From contig OV121098.1 in NCBI GenBank assembly GCA_921293015.1, positions 18,562,161 through 18,626,160 of the forward strand: DNA of 64,000 bases. Reading direction: 5' to 3'. Each line of letters starts with the position of its first letter. Position 1 is the stretch's first letter. A program made the translations under genes and the position numbers. The stretch is from Phorcus lineatus. Lineage: Eukaryota > Mollusca > Gastropoda > Trochida > Trochidae. The notes under the pieces were generated by a model that did not search any database, was not told the DNA's origin, and saw only the letters and a list, made by a program, of their open reading frames with translations. Shown piece by piece: positions 48,613 to 61,599 of the stretch.

Positions 48613-50548
48613 ACAAGAGAGAGTGGAACCTTTGTGCACATACTTCCCACATACCTATGTTCAACAGCTGGTATCTCCTGTCTCCACACTGATGAGCTCT
48701 GTACTGCCACATTGCTCTCGCTCTCTCTTGTACTCCCTTTTACCATGTCCCTCTAAGGTTCCCCATATGACTATGAACTGGAATTGCTGATACTGTTGCC
48801 TAGAATTAGTAGAGTTGTCATACTGTCAGATTTGATGTTGGTGAAATACCTCATTGAACCTTGTTTAAAATGGGTTTTTAGTCCTAAAATTGCTTTGAAA
48901 AGCTTCAGTCTGTAGGATCCACTATTGGAAAAAGGGTCTTCAATGAAAGAAACTATGTTTTCATTACACTGCCTTGATGGACTTTTTGTCAATATTTTCT
49001 GGTAGTACAGAACAACTAATCATAATCGTTCCGGCACTGGGAATTCTTGTTGTGTAATGAGCATTAGTCCTGCTCCCATGAAAATATAACAACAGCTGCC
49101 ATAAGTAATTAAACTGAAAATAAACATAGCTCAGAGCATAATTGGATTATGTAAACATGTGCATGGAGGTATTAGTCATATCTCTGGATATTACAAAAAT
49201 ACACATCAGTTATCATCGTAGGCAAACATAGTCTTCTGAACTCATGAATCTGCATGTGAATTATCGGGTAAAACCTGTATAATGAGAAGCAAACATGGAC
49301 AGTTGGATCGACATGTTATTTTTGTGGAGATAGATTTCTTATTGCTATAAATCTTAGTCAAGAGAACATTTTAAGAAATAACGGTTTTTCTGAGGATGAA
49401 AGGAACACATTTTCATGTGCCTCTAGTTTTGAATTTCTATCACTTTGATACCTTCCGATTAACCCAAGGATTTGCTTTTCTGGTTATTCCCCATTGTTGT
49501 GCAAACATACTTGCCATTGTGAAATAATCACCATATCATCTTATCTACTTGAATTGCAGTATGAATATTTCACTTCAGTATTTTCAATAGATAAAAATGG
49601 GTGGTCAATATTGATAATATTATTCAGAATGTCGCCATTTAGAAGATGATACTGACAAGTAAACGGCACAACAAAACCAAGCATGAAACAGGCAGACAAG
49701 TAGATATAAGTGACAGGAGAGACACAGGTAGTTTCCCTGTAGTCTGCAACTTGGAGTACATACTGATCTGTCATCATACCCGCCATATCTATGTGACACC
49801 TGACATACACCTTCATTGCTTCTGATTAGTTCTCCACTTCACCTGCGCATTCTGGGAGACGTGTCTGTGGGAAAGGTTTTTGTGGCCATGCATGTCGGAA
49901 GTACTTACTTATATTGTCACTGCAAGGTAGTGGAGACAAATTGAACGTTCTTTTAAAAGCCTGTGGCTTACAAACAATTTCAGAAAGAATTCTTAAAGAG
50001 GGCAGTTAAGATTGCATCACATAGCTGAAGTGATGTCTCTAGCCTCTATATCTCATGGTCAGCTCCGAAAAAGCATTTCGTGCAGCCATCTTGTCAATTT
50101 CAGTTCAATGCATATTATTGCTGCAAGATTCTTAGGATTCAAAGAAAGAAAGCCTCAGATTGCAATATATGATCATCTGATGTGTTTACTATTTATTATT
50201 TTGAAACATTATATCAAATGTTTTTTTGTTTTTTTTTATAGAAATTGAATCAATTGGAGAGTATAACAGTAAAAGCAAAATAAATGTATTTGTTATGAAG
50301 TCGCTCAGAAACTCTAAATAACCAGATTCCAGCACCTTGATATGATACCTGTAATGAGATTGAGTGGACAGGTGCTCCGGTGAGTGACAGAGCCAGTGCA
50401 TATATGTACGTAGTGAATGTATATCTAGACTGTAAGTATAGAGGGGAGGTAATCTAAACCCCTTATCTATCTGTTTGAAATGAGGGGATTTGAGCTTTAA
50501 CCAACTTATTCTGACCCACATACCACAGTGAATGATATCATCTCTTTG
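48613..50548. other. Non-coding DNA
   Basis: No supportable gene. A 91-codon minus-strand frame at 49541-49816 has a hydrophobic stretch but no recognisable family. Confidence 0.4.
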
Positions 50549-50612
50549 ATCTGTTGGTTTTAGGGTGTAACGTTGGTGTTCCAATGTTCTGGGTTTGAAT
50601 CCTGTCTGCTGT
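50549..50612 (+). other. tRNA-SINE-like fragment (candidate)
   Basis: GGTTTTAGGGTGTAACG followed about 30 bases later by GGGTTTGAATCCTG resembles the A and B boxes of a tRNA-derived SINE. No second copy in this window. Confidence 0.3.
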
Positions 50613-50851
50613 AAGTGCATGTAGAGACTTTGAGCAGGTGTCCTCATGGGAGTCCTTTGCATAACAACAATGTGGGAAGAACATCTGACATTTCTCAAAG
50701 AAGCGATGGCAGTAGAACTTTAGAACTTCTTTACCAATGAGCTATGTGGATAATATAATCTTTATTAAACATCAAAGAAGTGATGACTCTATATCCATGA
50801 AACATCTGGATAACAACTTCTTTTTAAATGAGTTAAAAAAAATATTCATGA

Positions 50852-51608
50852 AAAAGTCTTTTAAATAATTCATGGCCAATATTGCAAACTAATATGTTAG
50901 AAAAATTACATTTAAACGCTCTGAGGACCATCTCAGGTGCAGTTAAGGGCACAAGTCACCAAAAAACTATATACTGAAACACAGTTGTTTTCGTTAATTG
51001 AAAGGTGCCACTTTCACAAATTATGTATATTCCATAAAATGGTGTATGGATTAACTCCACAATATCTGTCAATATGGGTTCCACCAAATGATTCTGATGT
51101 AAGCAGTTATAATTTACGAAATTCCGAAAATCTACGAGGCACTTCTGGGTGTTTGTCTCATTTTAATAACTCTTTTCTTCCATCAACTGTTAATGCTTTG
51201 AACTTGCTGGATACAACCATTAGAAATGCAGCCTCAATGACACAATTTAAAACTTTGATTTCATGTGACAGGACTTTATCTCCTACATTTAAATATTATA
51301 CACCTTATGGTCCAAGGCGAAGTCAAATTCTTCTCTGCCGCATGCGCCTCGGTTGCAGCAATCTCAATTCACATTTGTTTGATAGAGGGTTATCAGTAAA
51401 TCGCGTCTGTTCTTGTGGAAACATAAGGGAGGATCCTTTTCATTACTTCTTTAAATATGATAGATTCCGATCAAATCAATACTTTTTTAAAAACGATATA
51501 ACGTTAAAATTTATCTTGAGCAGCGACAAATCCTTGTCACTGAGTGCTAACAAATCCCTAATAATATCTGTATATCATTTCATAAATGATACCAACCGAG
51601 TTTTATAA
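50852..51608 (+). pseudogene. LINE retrotransposon C-terminal fragment, frameshifted
   Basis: Two consecutive frames give one protein tail typical of LINE polymerases. The first frame (from 50852, just after a TGA) reads through LEKLHLNALRTISGAVKGT. After a one-base shift in the A run at 50961-50966, the second frame continues KLYTET, HKMVYGLTPQYL, YNLRNSENLRG, FLPSTVNALNLLD and a cysteine motif, VCSCGNIREDPFHYFF, ending with TAA at 51606-51608. LINEs usually have a second cysteine after the histidine; here that position is lost (FFKYDRF). The reverse transcriptase core and endonuclease are absent, so the copy is 5'-truncated and dead. The following 51609-51868 is AT-rich, ends ATATTGTTTAAATCAA, and is probably its 3' UTR. 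Clade not assigned. Confidence 0.85.
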
Positions 51609-51868
51609 CTCTTTTATTAAATCGGTACCAAATGCAAAGGTAGACAATGCTTAATATGAATTTGAGTTTTGAAAGAATAATTGCAAATATATATTTCCAT
51701 CCATGTATTTGACATCTTAGTCGCTTCATGTCTGTTTCAGGAGAAGCATATTTATAGGCATTTGTTTGCTGCCTGTTTGCTAATCCTTTTTCCTTTTTGT
51801 ATAAATATATTCTGAATGTTGTGTATTACATGTTTTTATGGAAATAAGATATTGTTTAAATCAATATT

Positions 51869-52710
51869 GCAAAGGTTTTCGAAAAAGTGCTGAAACATAC
51901 ATGCCAAATATGGCATAACACGATACCCTTTGAGCGTTTTGTGACATGTGACTTGTAAATGCCCCTGGTTGTTGGACTTGACTCAGTACTGGACAGTGTA
52001 TTCCTGATCGATGTTTCTGAAAGCCCAGGTGTGAGTACAGGTATGGCATGTTTCTGCTGGACTAATGGGCGGTGATGAAAGGTGAGGAGGAGTGGAATAA
52101 AGCACATACCTGTGGGATTGCCCCCTATGAACCTTGTGGACCGGTGTACAAACAGGCTGCAGAAACAAACAGAGCTGAGTTACATGGAACTGATACTCAG
52201 TGTGCGTGCAGACCGCTTTACATCAGGTCTTGATGAGTCTTCCTTACATGGTCTGGCTTGGTTGAATGCAACAGAGTTGATCCGTCAGATTTAAAGGTTT
52301 CATATATGGATTCATTATCTAACAGTACTATTGGTACTTGCAATAGAGAACTGCAGAAGATGGTGCAAGGATATCAAGAACATCATAACTTAGTTACACC
52401 CATGGCTTCTTGACGCTTCTCTCTTGTACTCAGCTCTGCTGATATATATTCAGATGGAGAAATCCGGTGTTTGAATCTGCCATGATCTTGGCAACCCTAT
52501 TTGCTGTGGAGGACTGAGTGCTGGACGTCTTAATAGACATTTTTGTCATCATTAAAGCAGAGGTTAATTGATTGCTCAAAAGATATTTTAAGTAGCAATA
52601 TTATGAATTCTTAAAGTCTCACACTTTTCAAAAGTATAATATAACCTTTTCCCATTGATCATTGTATTTTGAGAATTAATGTAAGAGACATAAGGAGATA
52701 TTTATGCCTT
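51869..52710. other. Non-coding DNA between LINE remnants
   Basis: No supportable gene. Frames of 60-80 codons at 51856-52294 show no motif. Confidence 0.4.
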
Positions 52711-52959
52711 CTAAGATTCATTGTATTACTTTTAGAATGTAACATTAGATGGAGAGAAACTGTTAGCTCTGATACTATTTGTTAGATGTGTAATAACGGT
52801 AATAATGAAAATGAAGTCTCCTTCCTTCTTGAATGAAATAGATATACAATACTTAGAAATGATTATTTACCTGAACAGAATACACTTACAAACAATTGTA
52901 AAATGATCAAGTTATTAATGTCATATGATGATGAACTTGCGCAAAATTTATCAAGTTAG
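52711..52959 (+). pseudogene. Decayed LINE C-terminus (second family)
   Basis: A single frame reads LECNIRWRETVSSDTIC, stop, MCNNGNNENEVSFLLE, stop, NRYTILRNDYLPEQN, then MIKLLMSYDDELAQNLSS and a final stop. This matches the usual LINE tail pattern of an R(V/I)C..C motif, an EDE-H-like segment, LRN-YL, and LMS-DDE near the end. In-frame stops lie at 52783-52785 (TAG), 52834-52836 (TGA) and 52957-52959 (TAG). It belongs to the same general type as 61601-61963, not that of 50852-51608. Downstream GTACATGATCCAATGGCCTA (53040) probably belongs to its 3' UTR. Confidence 0.75.
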
Positions 52960-53599
52960 CTCTTAAATGTGGATCTGTTATAAACTTAATGTTGAATGTC
53001 TGTATGTTGCCATGTAAACTCTATCATCATTATTTATTGTACATGATCCAATGGCCTACAAACTGAGAAAAACTTCTTCTTAGTGCAACCTGTGGTTTTC
53101 ACGTTTGATGCCTTTTATCCTGTGTCTTTATTGTAAGTTACGTTCAGTTGACAAATTGAAATGGAGATTTATCATGTGTTCGTGTCAGATATGGAAGAAC
53201 ATAGTCACAGCATCTCAGGCCAATAGTTACATAAAGTTAATCGTTAAGGCTCATGTTATCAAACGTGCTACAAATCAGTGTTCCGCAGTTCTGATGTGTA
53301 GCTAACACTTAGGCAAAAGGCAGAAAAATTCTGAGAATTTAGATCTACATATATGAGCTTTCACATAGAACCTGTATTGAGACTCAATCTATTAATGGCA
53401 AGGACATTTGGGAATATTAAGAGTGAATATGTGTGAGTGCAAAATTAGTGTACCATTTTGTATCATGATTTGTTGGAAGACTTCTATGTGTTTTTGTCCC
53501 TTCATCCCTTCTTGCAAACATTGTAAACTTTAGATTAGATTGACACATGACAATTTTTTGTGAGCTGAAATATTGATTGTTCTATGCTCTACACTATCT
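52960..53599. other. Non-coding DNA, LINE 3' flank
   Basis: The first 100 bases or so are probably the UTR of the preceding LINE relic. Nothing else is recognised. Confidence 0.4.
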
Positions 53600-53895
53600 T
53601 GCATGACAATATCTAGTAAGACTATAAACTCGCATAATAATATTTGGTGAGACTATAAAGTCACATGACAATATCTAGTGAGACCATAAACTCACATGAC
53701 AATATCTAGTGAGACTATAAACTCACATGACAATATCTAGTGAGATCATAAACTCACATGACAATATCTAGTGAGATCATAAACTCACATGACAATATCT
53801 AGTGAGATCATAAACTCACATGACAATATCTAGTGAGATCATAAACTCACATGACCATATCTAGTGAGACTATCAATTCACATGATAATATCTAG
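53600..53895. repeat. 31-bp minisatellite (about 9 copies)
   Basis: Units of 31 bp built on ATGACAATATCTAGTGAGA then TCATAAACTCAC. The four central copies (about 53730-53850) are almost identical. Outer copies have ACTATAAA in place of ATCATAAA. Confidence 0.94.
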
Positions 53896-56800
53896 TGACA
53901 GTGTCCTGTTGGTGAATTTATATCTTCTTCACACATCACTAGCCACTCCTGTTAAGTTAGTGTCAGAGTGTGATCGGAGATGGACATGGATATTGGTTAC
54001 TGTTGAATCCATGCACAGTCACATGTGATTACAGGCTTCATTTGTCAGGCCGGTGCAGGCCAACACCCCCACAAACATTGATTAACCTCATGACTCCTTG
54101 AGTTTTATAAATCTTATGTGCAAGGCCAGGACTAGTTACTCTCACTGGGCAACCATGAACAATTGTGGACATCTCAAAGCTCTGTGCAGAAATCACAATT
54201 CAAAACAAAACACATGCAGGTTATTTAAAAATTCTCTGCCTACACTGATTTCAGTGGACAGAACAAATGTCCCATGGCAAATCATTCTCAGTACTAACTT
54301 GCATCCCCTGAACTATTCACAACCCGCAGACATTGCCTCCAGTCTCAAGTTTCTCCTCAGATCAAATTGACTTCAACTTGAACATTGGATTAATTCCTCC
54401 GCTCAAGTGAAATGACCATCCATCGTGGTCCAGTTATTGTCCAGGACTGTTGATCTGGACAATTGGCTTGTCCTTAACCTCTTCAAATTAGTCTCGTGTT
54501 TACACTATCAGCCGTCCATTAGGCTGTGCACCACCAGCATTGTTCCCTGCCTGTGGACCCGACCTGATGACATGACTTCCTCCAGGGCATTACTGCGCAC
54601 AATGCATGTGCATGCGTGAACAGGGACTTCTCCTAATTACATGCTATCTTGTTCTGGATGTCTGCACACTTCCTGTGACCAACGAGGACAGTCAGAATGC
54701 TTCTTGTAATCCTAATTCACTGACACAAGCAGAGAATCAGTCACTTTGATTCAAAGTCATTAGTTTGAGTAGCTCATTATCTGTTTTTCTCCCTAGATTC
54801 AAGACTTTGAGTGGAGATGCTTCTGTCTGCTAACTGTCATGGAAACTTAGTTACTCAGGATAGCTAACATTGTTTGCACGAGACTCTTATCTGAATTTGA
54901 CTCTTGTTTCAAAGGTATCAAATATCTTTTAACTCAACTTTTTAAGTTAACAGATGATTAATTCAGTGTATATGTTTAGATACTTAGCATTTATGTTTGC
55001 CTTAAATTTTACATGACCGTAATTTGGGAAAATACAATCTTGCAGATGTGTAAGATTTAGTATAGGGACTATTCTCCACCTGCTCCTCACAGACCCTGGC
55101 GCCTCACTCCTGGACAGGCTGGTCAGGCTGTGTGTTAGAAGTAATGATAATAATAATAATTTATAGCCTTTCCAGGAATTTGTTTTACATCAACAGAGCT
55201 TGAAAACATTTATACAATCACATGATATTTTTATATCAGTACATGAATCAATTATTTTCACATTTTCAATAGAGATATTGTGTTTTTAGTTTTCAATACT
55301 GGAACTTTGTAGCGGCGGCCTTTTGGGAGAAGGGGATATTCCGAATGTAGGTAGTGAGTTGGGTCAGATAGAAGGGGCCCTCATTAGCTCCTCAGTGATG
55401 TATTACCAAGAGAATTTTAAAACATGAGTAGATTGTCTTCCAGGCTTATCTATAATCTATGTATTTGCTTGAAAATTAAAAAAATCAAAATAAATTCTAA
55501 GATGTCAAATCTTTAGATAAGGTAATGTGTGAAAAAAGTTGCTCTAAATGATACAATATTCCATGATCACAATAACTTTCAAATATTATTTTCCTGAATA
55601 TCAGGAGCATTTTCAAGGAATGAGCTTGCAGTGTTGTCACAATGAGTGTGATTTTTACAATTAAAAAAAGGGTTTTCAAACACTTTAGCTGGCTGATGAC
55701 TTTAACGAAACTGTTTGACAAATTTTCATAAATCTTTTGTCACTTACTAAGATAATATACTGAATTGACAATGCACTCTCTAAAGGTAGGCGACCGTTGA
55801 ATTTTCTGATAATGGCAGACTACAGGTTAACAAGATGTTACTCATTATTTGATGATTGAATGAGGGCTGAGCTAGTGAGGTTATCTATTTTCATTTCAAC
55901 TGATGTGGAATCTTTCTAGCTTGATAGTTGAATGCCGCTAGCATACAGAGGCTATAAATCAAATTTCCAAAGCATTTACTAGTGTAAAGTACATACAGAA
56001 TGTTGTGTGAACACTATTATCAGATAAAAAGAGAAAATTTGCTTGTAAGTCTTATGTAATGTGAAAAGTTATGAAGGTTTGTCAACCTTCATGTTTCTCT
56101 CTGTTGATGAATATATGATGAATATTAGGGGAGCTACACTTGAGCATACAGATTAGTTTCACTTTCATACAGAGATTGGATGCTGGGGGCTGTTGGTGAA
56201 CTTTTGGGATTTGATTTCATGCAGATGATATGCAACTTGTTCAAAATATTTTTGTTTAGAAATATCCTTTTTTTTATCTCAAATTTTACTTATGAAGCTG
56301 ATTGAAAAGAAGAAAAAAGAAGTCCTACAGTAAAAAGTTTGAAACTCATTTGAAATGTTTATATAACTGATTAATTATCTATGATATATCATATCACTCA
56401 AATGTCTTTAGGGAAATTGGTTGAGCAGCTTTATGACGATTAAATGTGTTGTAATTTGATACAGTATTAACTTTGGTTTACAAATATTAGCAACTCTCGC
56501 ATGTTTCACTGCTAAACAAGTCTGACTGGTTCGATGAGTTAGCTCCCTGCCATTAAACTAGCCTATGTGATATGAACATACCCACCCAGTATGAATTGTA
56601 CCCAGATCCAGTTCAGCTGTGAATACACAATCTGGTTTGATGTACAACACATGATATGCTTGTGTATCGACCAGACCGTGGGTATAGAGTTTAACGACTG
56701 GTTTTGGTATGGTTTTAAGTATTATACTAACCAATCTCTGCCACCCTAAGATCTGTTGTAAGCCTAGCCTCAAAATTGGCTAAGTTTCTAGAAGGTAGAA

Positions 56801-57712
56801 GATTACAATTGAAGAAGGTGCAATTGTCCCCTTATGATTCTCATGACACATTGATCTGTTTTGGTATATTTTACATGTTCATTTTTGTTCTGAAAGCTTA
56901 TCAAACAATCTAATACTAAGACTTTAATATAGTAAGACTTGCTATAGTATGCTCACTGTATGCTCATCTTATTCTTTATGTATATATAGGGATCTGGCAG
57001 CCACTGTAGTCTGTAGTTTGAGTCCTGTGAGAATACACTTGTAGTTATACTTGTAATTGAAAACTAGCTGCTATTGCATCTAATCCATTTACTGTATTTT
57101 CTTACTCATACGAGGTTTTATTGGCTGTATAATGAGAGTATTTGTCAAACCTATTAAGTGGTTGATTAGCTTTTTTAACAGACTTTCAGATTTGAATGCT
57201 ATCATGAGGACTGCAGAGCTACCATCAAGCTCAGATAATGAACACACTTCAGTTGGAATGCTTGTTGGAGCATCATGACAGAGTGAGGAGTATAACCCAG
57301 CACTTTTCAAGAACCAAACCTCCAGTCACATCTATCTTCTCCTGCTATTCACATCCAAGATGCATTTGGCACTTCCCCTAACAAATATCATTCAGAACAT
57401 AGAACAAACTGATGGCTTGTTACTAATACTGCTAGTTACCATGTGCTCTCTGTGAAATGGTGTGTGCTGATATTTACATCTGTATTTCACACCTAACTGA
57501 TTCCACCATATAAATCATTAGAGGACCCATGGCTTGTTGTGCTAGCAGAGAAGCCCTTGCACAACATGTGGTTAATATTAGAGGCAGGCTGTTAGCGCTG
57601 GCCCGGTGGAACCGCTCAGCCGAGGATCAAAGCTTGGCTCTCTTGTTTGGGGGATGAGCCACCAATTGTTTTCTGGAAGCGACCTCCTTATGTATCTCTT
57701 GCCTTTAGGTCT
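53896..57712. other. Non-coding DNA
   Basis: About 3.8 kb with no gene, RNA or tandem repeat that I can support. There is a short AAT run at about 55148-55165. Frames of up to 90 codons (54098-54370) lack motifs. Confidence 0.45.
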
Positions 57713-57800
57713 AAATGGGGGTATTTGGAGGGAGGGAATGAGGCAGGGTTGGAGGGAGGGAATGAAGGAGGGAAGGAGGGATGGATGGAAGGTTTGATGG
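57713..57800. repeat. GGAG/GGAAT-rich purine repeat
   Basis: Imperfect GGAGGGAGGGAATGA-type units. The plus strand is almost entirely purine over about 80 bases. Confidence 0.85.
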
Positions 57801-57994
57801 AGGGATGAAGGAACAGCAGTTGTTTGTAGGACAGTGTTTGCAGTGAGATAACAAAGAGGTTGGAATACCGTATGTGGTTTGAAGAGATTTTCGGAGGGCA
57901 TGTTCAAGTTGATAAGAGGGCTTAAGTGTTGAATATTTAGAGAATTATGTGTGAGAAGAGGTGTAAGTATTGCTTTCTGGGGTTGTTTGAAGGA

Positions 57995-58027
57995 GTGGGG
58001 GTGGGGGGGGGGGGGGGAGGGGGGGGT
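57995..58027 (+). repeat. Long G run
   Basis: GTGGGGGTG followed by about 15 G, an A, and about 8 G. Potential G-quadruplex on the plus strand. Run length may be inaccurate in any assembly. Confidence 0.9.
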
Positions 58028-58602
58028 TTAAATAAAAGAAAGGGAGGATGCAGGGAGGGGACTTTGAGAAGTAATTTTAAGTGTTGTGTATTTCAATGAG
58101 TGTTAGAAGGCAGAGAGTTATTGTTCATGGCCTTGTCATGTATTTACTTATCTCAACACCCTATTGATCTTTATGGCTCTTTTTGTATTTCTGGTAGGAA
58201 GGGGGCATGAACTTATAATGTCTGGAATCTATGGATTCAAAGAGCCCCATATAAAGCAGGTTAACAACAGTGTGTCAGATGAGCAGTGAGAATCATTCAT
58301 ACCATGCCTGCAATGTCCATACAGAGGGAGGAGGGCTGTTTTTCTGTTTCAATCCGTGTGTTTGTGTGAACTAGTTTGTTTTCATGTCTCTGGAAGTGTA
58401 TTCTGATGAGTGTGTGGTCTGTCAGTCAGAAGAAGTGTGTGGAAGTCATGAAGTTAGTGTTTATGTAAAGAACAATAACATATGCTGGCAGAAACATCAA
58501 ACAAAATGTGTGTGTAATGACTGGGCACTCAGACATTCAGTTTTATTTAATTACATTGAGTCCTTATCCAGGAACATTCTGAAAACAGAGAGGCAGGATA
58601 AC
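58028..58602. other. Non-coding DNA
   Basis: An 85-codon plus frame at 58384-58641 runs into the next array and shows no recognisable domain. Confidence 0.4.
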
Positions 58603-59013
58603 AACATGGTAACACTGATCATCATGAGAACAACATGGTAACACCAAACATCATGACAACAACATGGTAACACCAAACATCATGAGAACAACATGGTAAC
58701 ATCAAACATCATGACAACAACATGGTAACATCAAACATCATGAGAACAACATGGTAACAATCGACATCATGACAACAACATAGTAACAATCAACATCTTG
58801 AGAACAACATGGTAACATCAAACATCATGAGAACAACATGGCAACACCAAACATCATGAGAACAACATGGTAACACCAAACATCATGAGAACAACATGGT
58901 AACACTGATCATCATGAGAACAACATGGTAACAATCAACATCATGTCAACAACATAGTAACAATCAACATCTTGAGAACAACATGGTAACACCAAACATT
59001 ATGACAACAACAT
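58603..59013. repeat. 29-bp minisatellite (about 14 copies)
   Basis: Units of 29 bp built on CATCATGAGAACAACATGGT then AACACCAAA. Variants are GAC/GAG and ACCAAA/ATCAAA/AATCAA. The array ends at AACATGGAACCATC, where it runs directly into the next, unrelated array. Confidence 0.94.
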
Positions 59014-59914
59014 GGAACCATCAGTGCTTCAATAGTTGCACGTACATGTAGTTGAGCCCTGAACCATCGGTGCTTCAATAGTTGCATGTATGTATAGTTG
59101 AGCCCTGAACCATCGGTGCTTCAATAGTTGCATGTATGTATAGTTGAGCCCTGAACCATCGGTGCTTCAATAGTTGCATGTATGTATAGTTGAGCCCTGA
59201 ACCATCGGTGCTTCAATAGTTGCAAGTATGTATAGTTGAGCCCTGAACCATCGGTGCTTCAATAGTTGCATGTATGTATAGTTGAGCCCTGAACCATCAG
59301 TGCTTCAATAGTTGCATGTATGTATAGTTGAGCCCTGAACCATCAGTGCTTCAATAGTTGCACGTACATGTAGTTGAGCCCTGAACCATCGGTGCTTCAG
59401 TAGTTGCAAGTATGTATAGTTGAGCCCTGAACCATCGGTGCTTCAATAGTTGCATGTATGTATAGTTGAGCCCTGAACCATCAGTGCTTCAATAGTTGCA
59501 TGTATGTATAGTTGAGCCCTGAACCATCGGTGCTTCAATAGTTGCACGTACACTTAGTTGAGCCCTGAACCATCGGTGCTTCAATAGTTGCACGTACACT
59601 TAGTTGAGCCCTGAACCATCGGTGCTTCAATAGTTGCACGTACACTTAGTTGAGCCCTGAACCATCGGTGCTTCAATAGTTGCATGTATGTATAGTTGAG
59701 CCCTGAACCATCGGTGCTTCAATAGTTGCATGTATGTATAGTTGAGCCCTGAACCATCGGTGCTTCAATAGTTGCAAGTATGTATAGTTGAGCCCTGAAC
59801 CATCGGTGCTTCAATAGTTGCAAGTATGTATAGTTTAGCCCTGAACCATCGGTGCTTCAATAGTTGCACGTACACTTAGTTGAGCCCTGAACCGTCGGTG
59901 CTTCAGTAGTTGCA
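59014..59914. repeat. 46-bp minisatellite (about 20 copies)
   Basis: Units of 46 bp built on CCCTGAACCATCGGTGCTTC, AATAGTTGCA and a variable block that is TGTATGTATAG, CGTACATGTAG, CGTACACTTAG or AAGTATGTATAG, then TTGAG. Three neighbouring units near 59540-59650 share the CACTTAG variant, a sign of local duplication. The rest of the unit is almost invariant. Confidence 0.96.
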
Positions 59915-61160
59915 TGAGAAGATCAGGTTTCACTGCTTTGTATGACTTCTTCTGTGGAGAGTTTTCTTCCATCAGTACTCAGTATCAGCCCCTGTTTTGT
60001 AGAAATTCTATAGAAAACTATCATAATCTTAATCTATCTGCACCTATGGGAAAAAAGTCCTGTTTATTAACAGTAGTAAGTATTTTAGTACCTACAAGTG
60101 GAATATTTGATAATATGCCTGTACATTTTTGGAAGAAATACATAATAATATTAAATTACATTACATTAAAACCCCACATTTGGTTGTAAAAAAACAGGAA
60201 ATAGTAAACAACAAGTTATGACAACATTCTGCAAGTGTCTCACACCTCAGGGTTCAGCTTCATTGGTTTATGCTACTTGGAGGCAAGAAGTAAGAAACAA
60301 AATACCAAAGATTACATTCAAGTCGCAAAATCAAGATAGAGCTTCTTACACTCTAAATTTTCAATTTAACTTATGCTTTTATGGAAAAATATGGTGTATG
60401 TTTAAAAGTTTAAAACCATACCATGAGGTTTTAGAAAATATATTTTTCTTAAGATTATGCCACTGTAGATGTAGTTTAATAACTATTAAAAATATTTAGT
60501 GTATAGACAAGCATTTTCATTTCCTGGACTATGGGTCAATTGTTTGCATTGTCTTATTCAATCTTTTCAAATTGATATTTTGAAACAATATGTTTCCTAG
60601 CGGATGTTATGAAAACATAACAAAAGCTATAAAAACCATCAGTATGCAACAAATGATGAATGAATGATGGTGTTGAAAACTATCTGAAACTTAATGGAAT
60701 TCAGACAGTGCATTTTCTGTGGTTTTGGTTCATAAGGATTGTTGTTCTTGTGAACGTTCTAGCAACCTTCATCAAAGACCTGTATGTGACTCGAGGGTAT
60801 GGTAGAGAGACCCACAGATGGGTTGACAATCGACATACTTGTGACCCTGTAATGGGGCAGATCAGCAGTACTTAGGACTCACTTAGCCGTGCTTTGGAGA
60901 GGTGTTAAACGCCTCGTCTCTCTCACCGCTGATAAAGTCATGGAATAATGGAGGCAATACCTGGCCTATAGACTGTACAGTCAGCAAATGGCTGTTAGGA
61001 GGTCTGCTTAATGACTTAGACAGGACTCACACTGAATTACACAGAAATTTCAGGACTCTTTTTTGTTAAAAAAGATAAATTTGGTGCTTCAAGCTGACAT
61101 CAAGTTTTTAAAAAGACATTAGTTGAATTCTGATGGTGTGTATATATGTAAACATGTGGG
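59915..61160. other. Non-coding DNA, possible SINE tail
   Basis: No supportable gene. The segment at about 60780-60925 (GGTATGGTAGAGAGACCC, then GACCCTGTAATGGGG, then GGAGAGGTGTTAAACGCC) has the look of a SINE body, but no second copy is present here to prove it. Confidence 0.35.
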
Positions 61161-61599
61161 TCTTGTGTTTTGAGTCCAGATACCTTGTATATCTTGTGTT
61201 ATGAGTCCAGATACCTTGTATAGCTTGTGTGATGAGTCCAGATACCTTGTATATCTTGTACGATGAGTCCAGATACCTTGTATATCTTGTGTGATGAGTC
61301 CAGATACTTTGTATATCTTGTGTTATGAGTCCAGATACCTTGTATATCTTGTGTGATGAGTGCAGGTACCTTGTATATCTTAATTGTGTGATGAGTGCAG
61401 GTACCTTGTATATTTTGTGTGATGAGTGCAGATACCTTGTATATCTTGTGTGATGAGTCCAGATACCTTGTATAGCTTGTGTGATGAGTCCATATACCTT
61501 GTATATCTTGTGTGATGAGTCCAGATACCTTATTTATCTTGTGTGATGAGTCCAGGTACCTTGTATATCTTGTGTGATGAGTCCAGATACCTTGTATAG
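61161..61599. repeat. 31-bp minisatellite, left part
   Basis: Units of 31 bp built on GATGAGTCCAGATACCTTGT then ATATCTTGTGT. Some units read GTGCAGGTACC. About 14 copies precede the LINE insertion at 61600. The same array resumes at 62178. Confidence 0.95.

Noticed and set aside
47838..48756. Frames of 205-302 codons on both strands with Cys-rich or Thr-rich repeats
   Set aside because: The 36-bp repeat gives open frames in several phases at once. Nothing distinguishes one as coding.
49541..49816. 91-codon minus frame with a hydrophobic segment, considered as a receptor exon
   Set aside because: A single hydrophobic stretch with no family signature and no clear splice sites.
50189..50698. 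169-codon minus-strand frame
   Set aside because: It crosses a SINE-like segment in antisense and ends in low-complexity sequence. No domain visible.
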